Positions 8,160 through 13,577 of a stretch of 16,530 nucleotides of DNA are shown here, one piece after another; positions within the stretch are counted from its first letter, which is position 1; each line of letters opens with the position of its first letter. The stretch is from JAJZQD01 sp021847735 (GTDB taxonomy: Bacteria > Bacillota > Thermincolia > Thermincolales > UBA2595), in the NCBI GenBank assembly GCA_027324025.1, contig DAHVYW010000126.1:1-16530 (forward strand). The letters run 5' to 3'. Position numbers and translations under genes: made by a program. The notes beneath the pieces were generated by a model, which had not been told where the DNA came from, ran no database searches, and saw only the letters and a program-made list of their open reading frames with translations.

Positions 8160-8232
8160 GGGAAAATGCAGGTATTTTCCTCCGAGCGGCAACAACGCCG
8201 TTCGGAGGAACACACCTGCTTTTCCCTTTTTT
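8160..8232 (+). repeat. Long hairpin repeat, short copy (family shared with 10854-10975), with T-run
   Basis: Outer arms GGGAAAATGCAGGT (8160-8173) and ACCTGCTTTTCCC (8214-8226) pair over 13 bp with one bulged base. Inner arms TTCCTCCGAGCGGC (8177-8190) and GCCGTTCGGAGGAA (8197-8210) pair over 14 bp including one G-U, with loop AACAAC. TTTTTT (8227-8232) follows, so it can also serve as an intrinsic terminator for rex. The arms and the GAGCG-GCAACAAC core match the larger hairpin at 10854. No coding capacity is evident in 8085-8345. Confidence 0.8.
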
Positions 8233-8345
8233 GCGGAAAGCCAAAGAGGCTGCTTCTTTTAAGCCGTTGTCAGTTGGCGAATAGAACACCGGTGTAATAG
8301 GTAGACTACAGCGTAGGCCCCTAATTTTAGATGGGAGGGGATTCA

Positions 8346-8852
8346 ATGGCGCAAGGAAAGAGTGGTAATTCTACAAAACAGGAACATGACGAAAAACTGG
8401 CCAAGTTAAATGAAGTTATTGACGAGTTTAAAGAGCAGCCCGGCGCCCTTATTCCCGTCTTGCATAAGGCCCAGCAAATATACGGGTACTTGCCGGAAGA
8501 AGTTCAGTACCATATATCTCAAGGGATGAGAGTTCCATTGGCAGATGTTTACGGTGTGGTCACATTTTATGCCCTGTTTACCATGAAGCCCAGGGGAGAA
8601 TATAATATTGCGGTATGCCTTGGCACAGCATGCTACGTAAAAGGGGCGGGGGAACTGGTTACCAAGATTGGGAACGAGCTTGGGGTTAAGATCGGCGAAA
8701 TAAGTGAGGACAGGAAATTTAGCATTGAATCAACCAGGTGCATTGGGGCCTGCGGGTTGGCTCCGGTACTCACCGTAAATGAAGAGGTCCACGGGCGCTT
8801 AAACGGAGACCAACTGGGGGAACTGCTGCGGAAGTATAAGAGTAGGCAGTAG
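8346..8852 (+). CDS. nuoE: NuoE/HndA-like NADH-dependent oxidoreductase 24-kDa subunit
   Basis: Thioredoxin-fold [2Fe-2S] subunit that pairs with NuoF in NADH-oxidising modules of complex I, NAD(P)-linked hydrogenases and formate dehydrogenases. With ATG 8346 as start (GGGAGGGGA just upstream; an in-frame ATG at 8331 overlaps that site), the protein has 168 residues. Seen: an N-terminal helical region with LIPVLHKAQQIYGYLPEEV, DVYGVVTFYALF (68-78), and the four cluster cysteines C91 and C96 (CLGTAC) and C132 and C136 (CIGAC). The last three codons (Ser-Arg-Gln) and the TAG stop lie inside a heptamer repeat array starting at 8842, so the native C-terminus has probably been altered by the repeat. 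nuoF follows after 167 bases filled by that element. Confidence 0.94.
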   Translation: MAQGKSGNSTKQEHDEKLAKLNEVIDEFKEQPGALIPVLHKAQQIYGYLPEEVQYHISQGMRVPLADVYGVVTFYALFTMKPRGEYNIAVCLGTACYVKGAGELVTKIGNELGVKIGEISEDRKFSIESTRCIGACGLAPVLTVNEEVHGRLNGDQLGELLRKYKSRQ

Positions 8853-8995
8853 GCAGTAGGCAGTGGAATACCAACGCTCAACGATGGATTTGCCTCGTTC
8901 CGCATTGAGCGGAACGAGGGTAAATGGTTGGTTTACTGCGTAAACCTTCCAACTGCTAACTGCTAACTGCTAACTGCTAACTGCCTACTGCCCAC
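8842..8995. repeat. Element bounded by inverted heptamer arrays, with two internal hairpins
   Basis: Left array: three GTAGGCA units (8842-8862), then GTGGAA. Right array: four AACTGCT units (8951-8978), AACTGCC and TACTGCC (to 8992), then CAC. The arrays are reverse complements of each other, so the 154-bp unit can fold on itself. Inside are a perfect 11-bp hairpin CCTCGTTCCGC (8893-8903)/GCGGAACGAGG (8909-8919) and a 7-bp hairpin GGTTTAC (8930-8936)/GTAAACC (8940-8946). It fills the whole nuoE-nuoF gap up to the nuoF ribosome binding site. It contains no ORF and resembles non-autonomous palindromic or STRR-like repeats. Confidence 0.85.
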
Positions 8996-9019
8996 TAATC
9001 TTAAGGAGGCTGTTTCCGG

Positions 9020-10810
9020 GTGACCGATTCTTCACATATCCTCATCTGCCGAGGCACGGCCTGCGTGTCTTCGGAAAGTAGGGAAGTCCAGGATGAGTTG
9101 GAAACACAACTAAAAAACAGGGGCCTGGCAGAAAAGGTCAGGGTAGTTCATACCGGGTGTTTTGGATTCTGTGCGAAGGGTCCGGTAATAGTGGTTTTGC
9201 CCAAAGGGACCCTTTACTGCGAGGTCCGGGTTGAAGACGTGGGGGAGATTGTCGAACGGCATATCCTTAGCGACCAGGTGGTCGAGAGGTTGCTTTTTAA
9301 GGACCCGCAAACAGACACTACCACTGAAAAGTTGGATGAAATCGGTTTTTTCCGCAAACAGGTTCGAGTTGCCCTAAGAAACTGCGGGCATATAAATCCC
9401 GATGATATCAACGAATATATTGCCAGAGACGGGTATAAGGCCTTGGGAAGAGCTCTTCGGGAGCATGCTCCCGAAGACGTGGTAAACATTATCAAGAAAG
9501 CTGGCCTCCGGGGCCGGGGCGGCGGCGGGTTTCCTACGGGGCTAAAATGGGAACTGGCCAGGAAATCGGCCGGGGAGTTGAAATATGTTATTTGCAACGC
9601 TGATGAGGGGGATCCCGGGGCCTTTATGGACAGGAGCATCCTGGAAGGGGATCCGCATTCGGTATTGGAGGCGATGGCCATAGCGGGTTATGCTATCGGG
9701 GCCCAACAGGGATTTGTCTATGTCCGGGCGGAGTATGCCATAGCCGTAGAAAGGCTGACAACTGCCATCAAGCAGGCCAGGGAGAACGGATTGCTTGGGA
9801 AAAAAATCTTTGAAACAGAGTTTTCTTTTGACATAGACTTGCGGTTGGGGGCCGGCGCCTTTGTCTGCGGCGAGGAAACCGCCTTGATTACCTCGATAGA
9901 AGGGAACAGGGGCGAGCCCCGGCCCCGGCCGCCATTTCCGGCCCAGGCTGGGTTGTGGGGTAAACCGACCCTGATTAACAATGTGGAGACTCTCGCCAAT
10001 ATACCGGTAATAATCTTAAACGGGGCTGAATGGTTCAGCCAATACGGAACAGAGAAGAGTAGGGGGACTAAGGTATTTGCGATAGCCGGGAAAATCGGAA
10101 ACACCGGGCTGATTGAAGTCCCAATGGGGATTTCCCTGAGGGAGATAATATATGATATCGGGGGTGGAATTCCGGAGGGGCGCGAGTTTAAAGCGGCTCA
10201 AACCGGCGGACCCTCGGGAGGGTGCATCCCCGCCAAGCTTATTGAAACTCCCATTGAGTATGATTCCCTGCTGGAGATTGGTTCCATGATGGGTTCCGGT
10301 GGGCTTATTATCATGGATGACCGCGACTGTATGGTAGATATATCAAAATACTACCTGGAGTTCACGTGTGATGAATCCTGCGGGAAATGTACGCCCTGCC
10401 GTGTCGGAACCAAAAGGATGCTGGAAATACTTGAGCGCATAACAGAAGGGCGCGGACGGGAAGGGGACATCGACCTGCTCCGGGAATTAGGACACGGGAT
10501 TAAGGAAACTTCCCTCTGCGGTCTGGGACAGTCTGCTCCGAACCCGGTCCTAAGCACCTTAAGATATTTTGAGGACGAATACATGGCTCATGTCCGGGAC
10601 AAGGTCTGCCCGGCCGGGGTTTGCAAAAAACTGGGCAGAATCAGGATTATTCCGGAGGAGTGTAAGAAATGCGGGGCCTGTGCCAAGGTGTGCCCCGTTG
10701 GAGCGATTAAGGGAAAACCCAGGGAAGTTCACGAAATTGACCCTGAAAAATGCATCAAATGCGAGGAATGCCTTAAGAAGTGCCATTTCAAGGCGATAAA
10801 GAAGGGGTAG
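9020..10810 (+). CDS. nuoF: NuoF/HndC-like NADH-binding flavoprotein subunit with extra ferredoxin domains
   Basis: NADH:acceptor oxidoreductase subunit carrying FMN, NADH site and iron-sulfur clusters. The 596-residue length matches HndC/HydB-type proteins rather than the about 440-residue complex I NuoF. Domains: N-terminal thioredoxin-like [2Fe-2S] domain with C10, C15, C47, C51; FMN/NADH core with GRGGGGFPTG (about 165-174), CNADEGDPGAF (from C192) and GAGAFVCGEETAL; SLBB region; the [4Fe-4S] site C454, C457, C460 and C500 (ESCGKCTPCRVG, SLCGLG); and a C-terminal 2x[4Fe-4S] ferredoxin domain with C548/551/554/558 and C578/581/584/588. The start is GTG 9020, ten bases after AAGGAGG (9003-9009). 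With NuoE it would feed NADH electrons to a partner that is not in this window (hydrogenase, formate dehydrogenase or a heterodisulfide-reductase-like complex). Confidence 0.95.
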   Translation: MTDSSHILICRGTACVSSESREVQDELETQLKNRGLAEKVRVVHTGCFGFCAKGPVIVVLPKGTLYCEVRVEDVGEIVERHILSDQVVERLLFKDPQTDTTTEKLDEIGFFRKQVRVALRNCGHINPDDINEYIARDGYKALGRALREHAPEDVVNIIKKAGLRGRGGGGFPTGLKWELARKSAGELKYVICNADEGDPGAFMDRSILEGDPHSVLEAMAIAGYAIGAQQGFVYVRAEYAIAVERLTTAIKQARENGLLGKKIFETEFSFDIDLRLGAGAFVCGEETALITSIEGNRGEPRPRPPFPAQAGLWGKPTLINNVETLANIPVIILNGAEWFSQYGTEKSRGTKVFAIAGKIGNTGLIEVPMGISLREIIYDIGGGIPEGREFKAAQTGGPSGGCIPAKLIETPIEYDSLLEIGSMMGSGGLIIMDDRDCMVDISKYYLEFTCDESCGKCTPCRVGTKRMLEILERITEGRGREGDIDLLRELGHGIKETSLCGLGQSAPNPVLSTLRYFEDEYMAHVRDKVCPAGVCKKLGRIRIIPEECKKCGACAKVCPVGAIKGKPREVHEIDPEKCIKCEECLKKCHFKAIKKG

Positions 10811-10819
10811 GATGTCTTA

Positions 10820-11013
10820 ATAGAGACAGTCAATTGATTTGGCACTCTAGCGAGGGAAGGGCAGGTATGTTCCTGCGAGCGAGCAACAACTCAGCCGGCA
10901 AAAGACCGCTTCCGCTTAGGCGTTCGCGGGCCGGCGGATGTCAGCCTCGCTCTCCGGAACATACCTGCCCTTCCCTTGGTATTCTGTCAGAACTCAAGTA
11001 AGACTGCCTCTTT
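10820..11013. mobile_element. Putative MITE-like element enclosing the long hairpin
   Basis: ATAGAGACAGTC (10820-10831) and GACTGCCTCTTT (11002-11013) are imperfect inverted ends (10 of 12 positions) placed outside the hairpin at 10854-10975. A similar motif, AAAGAGGCTGTC, occurs near 8113-8124 outside the other hairpin copy. The roughly 194-bp span has no credible gene; a 73-codon frame through it is an accident of the palindrome. No target duplication was confirmed, so the element boundaries are tentative. Confidence 0.4.
10854..10975. repeat. Long hairpin repeat, large copy, with perfect 20-bp arms
   Basis: Arms at 10854-10873 and 10956-10975 are exact reverse complements over 20 bp (beginning GGGAAGGGCAGG). 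Inside, GAGCGAG (10877-10883) pairs with CTCGCTC (10946-10952), and CCGGC (10895-10899) with GCCGG (10930-10934). The arm ends and the GAGCG(A)GCAACAAC core are shared with the copy at 8160-8226. It starts 43 bases after the nuoF stop and has no T-run. Confidence 0.85.
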
Positions 11014-11051
11014 CAAAACAATTGGGAGAAAAGGATAAAAACGCTGAAAAA

Positions 11052-11079
11052 GGGTCGGCCTTGGCCGACCCTTTTTATT
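11052..11079 (+). terminator. Intrinsic terminator downstream of nuoF
   Basis: GGGTCGGCC (11052-11060) and GGCCGACCC (11063-11071) form a very strong palindromic stem followed by TTTTTATT (11072-11079). It ends the nuoEF transcript. The group II intron begins two bases later, the typical insertion site of IIC introns. Confidence 0.9.
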
Positions 11080-11080
11080 G

Positions 11081-11565
11081 GTGCGCCCAGCATGGGCGCT
11101 ATCTATGGGGTTAGAGTCCCAAATGGTGAAGGCAGTAGTAGCCATAGCTCAAGACAAGGGTGTCCGTCGTGAGGCGGAATCTAAAGGAAGTCGGAGGTAA
11201 ACCTCTGGTCTGAGGAACACGAACCTCATATAAGGCTAAGATTCGTTGGATGAGCCTACCAAACAAGGCAAAGTCCCTACTGTCAAAGGCGAATCGGAGT
11301 AAATGAGGCAGAAGATTGGCGGGGAATATAGCGCTCTTACCTGGGGAGGTCTGCCAGTAACGCTAAGTAAAACTAGTAAACTCAACTGTGAAGGTGAGTT
11401 GAACTGGCAGAAGTCAGCAGAGGCATAGTACCAGCCAAATATGCTGGGAAGGGCTGATAAGGTAATTACAGCCGGTACATGTTTGCCAATATTAGGCAGG
11501 CTTCCGGTGAGAGGAGTTTGGGTGGTTTTGTCGAAAACAATAGACAAAGCCGATTCTCATTTTAC
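11081..11565 (+). mobile_element. ORF-less group II intron (IIC type), probably defective
   Basis: The 5' end GTGCGCCCAGCATGGGC (11081-11097) and a chain of segments strongly resemble the ribozyme of group IIC introns such as that of Oceanobacillus iheyensis (recalled, not aligned): GGTTAGAGTCCC, AAGGGTGTCCGT, GGTCTGAGGAACACGAAC, TTGGATGAG, CAAAGTCC, CTCTTACCTGGGGAGGTCTG and GAAGTCAGCAGAGG. A domain II-like stem joins CTGCCAGT (11351-11358) to ACTGGCAG (11403-11410). No reverse transcriptase ORF is present. At the 3' side GGTGAGAGG (11505-11514 region) and a stem GGTTTTGTC (11524-11532)/GACAAAGCC (11543-11551) resemble the end of domain V and domain VI, with a plausible 3' end at TTTTAC (11565). 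A canonical 34-nt GNRA-capped domain V could not be fitted. The 3' boundary is uncertain. Confidence 0.78.
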
Positions 11566-11583
11566 TGGGAGAGGGGAACATTA

Positions 11584-11943
11584 ATGACGTTGCAGGAGCT
11601 GGAACAACTTAAACAAAGAATTTTGTCGGAGCGGTGTATGGACCAGGAAAGAAAGTCGCCCCGGGTTACAGTAGGAATGGGCACCTGTGGGGTAAAGGCA
11701 GGCGCCGGCCGTGTTCTAAAAGAGCTGGAGAGAGAAATTGGAAAGGCCGGGGATGTAGTATTGACCCACGTGGGATGCATAGGACTTTGCTCCTTCGAGC
11801 CTATAGTGGAAATTGCGGACCGGTCTGGGCCTGTTACTACCTACTGTCACATGACACCCGAAAAGGTGAGAAAGGTGGTTGAGGAACACCTTGTCGGTGG
11901 GAAACCCGTCAAGGAATGGATATTGGGGGTCAGGGAGCACTAA
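11584..11943 (+). CDS. hndB: HndB-like thioredoxin-fold (2Fe-2S) ferredoxin-domain protein
   Basis: A 119-residue protein related to the small HndB subunit of NADP-reducing hydrogenase clusters and to the N-terminal domain of NuoF. Seen: helical N-terminus (LQELEQLKQRIL), then VTVGMGTCGVKAGAGRV with C35, LTHVGCIGLCSFEPIVEI with C65 and C69, and a C-terminal TPEKVRKVVEEHLVGGKPVKEW. Only three cysteines are at family positions; the fourth ligand is not obvious (C18 and C88 are candidates). ATG 11584 follows GAGAGGGG; a longer in-frame start at 11479 would translate intron sequence and is rejected. In known clusters hndB lies between hndA and hndC, whereas here it is downstream of nuoF and cut off by a terminator and a group II intron, so it needs its own promoter, which was not found. 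Confidence 0.85.
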   Translation: MTLQELEQLKQRILSERCMDQERKSPRVTVGMGTCGVKAGAGRVLKELEREIGKAGDVVLTHVGCIGLCSFEPIVEIADRSGPVTTYCHMTPEKVRKVVEEHLVGGKPVKEWILGVREH

Positions 11944-11948
11944 GTATA

Positions 11949-12053
11949 GTGGGCCAGATAGCTGTCTATCTGGCTGCTCCTATTATGGGGTTTTTCCTGT
12001 TTTGGCAGGGGTTTCAGAGATTAAATAAGCTTGTCATTAAATATCAAAAATGA
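11949..12053 (+). CDS. Possible 34-residue membrane micro-protein
   Basis: Starting at GTG 11949, five bases after the hndB-like stop, a 34-codon frame ends at TGA 12051-12053. Its translation has one hydrophobic stretch (IAVYLAAPIMGFFLFW, about residues 4-19) followed by a basic amphipathic tail (QGFQRLNKLVIKYQK), the layout of a single-pass small membrane protein. AGGGAG (11932-11937) lies 11 bases upstream, inside the end of the preceding gene, allowing translational coupling. Part of it forms a hairpin GCCAGATAG (11953-11961)/CTATCTGGC (11966-11974), so the stretch might instead be a weak terminator. No family is recognised. The rest of 12054-12233 shows no supported feature apart from a TATACT box at 12158 without a clear -35. 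Confidence 0.4.
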   Translation: MGQIAVYLAAPIMGFFLFWQGFQRLNKLVIKYQK

Positions 12054-12233
12054 TACACTGAAATGAGGAAGAAAACGGTGGTCTACCTGTTCCCAAAATT
12101 CCCGGGGCTTTCGTACTATATATTTGGTTAAGTATACGCTTGGGAAACAAGGGGAACTATACTAAAAAGAAATTTGTCGGAAAACCCCGGACTCCTGTAT
12201 TATCACAACAGACCAAATATGGATGGAAATTGT

Positions 12234-12812
12234 ATGAAAAAAGTGATTTTAGCCTCGGCTTCACCCAGACGTCAGGAGTTGCTCAGGCAAATAGGGATTC
12301 CTTTTGAAGTCAAGGTTAAAAACGTGGACGAAACTGTTCCGGAAGGTTTGCCGTTCCAAGATGCGGTTTGCGAATTGGCTTACCGGAAAGCTATAGGAAT
12401 AGCGGCCTTCGAAAGGGAAGGAATTGTGATTGGGGCTGATACGGTGGTGGTTCACCGGGGCTTGATCCTCGGTAAACCTGCCGGCATTTCGGATGCCGTT
12501 CAAACCTTGCGCAATCTGAGTGGAAGCGACCACCAGGTAATCACCGGCTTTTGCGTTATAGAGGCTGCCACCGGGAAAGTAGTTAAAGCCAGTGAAACGA
12601 CCCGGGTTTTTTTTCGCCGACTAACGGATTCAGAAATCCAGGCTTATGTCAGTTCCGGCGAACCCATGGACAAAGCCGGGTCATATGGAATTCAGGGCCT
12701 TGGGGCAGTGCTGGTTGACCATATAAGAGGCTGTTATTTCAATGTGGTCGGCCTGCCTTTGTCAAAACTGGCCTGGGTTTTAAAGGAATTTGGGGTTGAG
12801 GTGCTGAAGTAA
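12234..12812 (+). CDS. maf: Maf-family nucleoside triphosphate pyrophosphatase
   Basis: Cytoplasmic house-cleaning enzyme that hydrolyses non-canonical or dTTP/UTP-type nucleotides to monophosphate and pyrophosphate; in Bacillus Maf is linked to septum inhibition. With ATG 12234 the protein has 192 residues, the family norm. Seen: ASASPRRQELL (7-17) phosphate-binding motif, VIGADTVVV (65-73) with catalytic-site D69, and GEPMDKAGSYGIQG (142-155) followed by FNVVGLPL. A frame from 12174 adds 20 residues with no family match and is not preferred. GGATGGAA is the nearest ribosome binding site. radC begins 30 bases downstream, the standard maf-radC-mreB arrangement of Firmicutes. Confidence 0.95.
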   Translation: MKKVILASASPRRQELLRQIGIPFEVKVKNVDETVPEGLPFQDAVCELAYRKAIGIAAFEREGIVIGADTVVVHRGLILGKPAGISDAVQTLRNLSGSDHQVITGFCVIEAATGKVVKASETTRVFFRRLTDSEIQAYVSSGEPMDKAGSYGIQGLGAVLVDHIRGCYFNVVGLPLSKLAWVLKEFGVEVLK

Positions 12813-12842
12813 GCCTTCCACTTCTAAGGGGAATCATAGTAC

Positions 12843-13538
12843 ATGGAACCATTGGAATACCGGATCAAAATTAAAGAGCTTCCAGAAGAAATGCGGCCCA
12901 GGGAAAGGCTTCTAAAGGACGGCCCGGAATCCCTGACAGCCACTGAACTGCTGGCGGTACTTTTGCGTACGGGAACCGGTTCGGTAAACGCCCTTGACCT
13001 GGCGACTATATTATTGACAAGGTCAGGAGGGCTCGCCGGGCTGACGGAAAGCTCACCTGAGGAACTCTGTTCCGTCAAAGGAATTGGCCCGGCTAAGGTT
13101 GCCCAGATAAAAGCCGCAGTTGAACTGGGGCGCAGGTTGTCTACTAAGGCCCCCGGTCCCAGGCAGGTCATAAAGTCACCGGTTGATATTTACAACCTTC
13201 TGAAAGAACGTATGCGTTACTATGATAGGGAGCATTTTAAGGCGGTTTTTCTCAATACAAAACACCATGTGATTACTGTTGAGACGGTTTCGGTGGGAAG
13301 TCTGAACTCTTCCCTGGTGCACCCGCGGGAACTGTTTAAAAGCTCCATAAAGAGAAGTGCCGCTGCATTAATACTGGTCCACAACCACCCCAGCGGAGAT
13401 CCGACGCCAAGCACGGAGGATACCGAGATTACCCGAAGGCTTGTTGAAGTAGGGAACATCATTGGAATCCAGGTAATTGACCATGTTGTTATCGGTGAAA
13501 ATAGCTTTGTAAGTTTAAAAGAACTGGGTGTTATTTGA
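12843..13538 (+). CDS. radC: RadC family JAMM/MPN+ domain protein
   Basis: A 231-residue member of the RadC family; despite the name, its role in repair is doubtful and its biochemical function is unsettled. Seen: N-terminal helical region with a helix-hairpin-helix (SVKGIGPAKVAQIKAAVELGRR, about 77-98), then a JAMM metalloprotease-like domain with the exact H-x-H-x7-S-x2-D metal signature at H180, H182, S190 and D193 (HNHPSGDPTPSTED). The start ATG 12843 has AAGGGGA (12826-12832) ten bases upstream. It sits between maf and mreB with short gaps and is probably cotranscribed with them. Confidence 0.96.
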   Translation: MEPLEYRIKIKELPEEMRPRERLLKDGPESLTATELLAVLLRTGTGSVNALDLATILLTRSGGLAGLTESSPEELCSVKGIGPAKVAQIKAAVELGRRLSTKAPGPRQVIKSPVDIYNLLKERMRYYDREHFKAVFLNTKHHVITVETVSVGSLNSSLVHPRELFKSSIKRSAAALILVHNHPSGDPTPSTEDTEITRRLVEVGNIIGIQVIDHVVIGENSFVSLKELGVI

Positions 13539-13577
13539 ACATATTGCAGAATTTAAAGCTTGAAAGGGGCTAACGGG

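Noticed and set aside
8152..8346. Minus-strand open frame of 64 codons before nuoE
   Set aside because: It reads across the 8160-8226 hairpin and has no plausible start signal or family features.
8842..8992. Possible CRISPR array
   Set aside because: Units are seven-base contiguous repeats without spacers, in inverted arrays; there are no cas genes.
10854..10975. Possible integron attC site
   Set aside because: The hairpin size and nearby IIC intron invite the idea, but the RYYYAAC/GTTRRRY core sites are not present and no integrase is seen.
10780..11001. Open frame of 73 codons overlapping the nuoF end
   Set aside because: It runs through both arms of the long hairpin repeat, has no ribosome binding site and overlaps nuoF; its openness follows from the palindrome.
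11236..11547. Minus-strand open frame of 103 codons
   Set aside because: It lies antisense inside the group II intron ribozyme, whose conserved segments explain the sequence.
11479..11583. N-terminal extension of the HndB-like gene
   Set aside because: It would translate the 3' end of the intron; ATG 11584 has its own ribosome binding site and gives the family length.
12133..12163. Promoter for maf with -10 TATACT (12158-12163)
   Set aside because: No acceptable -35 box at 16-18 bases and no extended -10; too weak to list as a feature.
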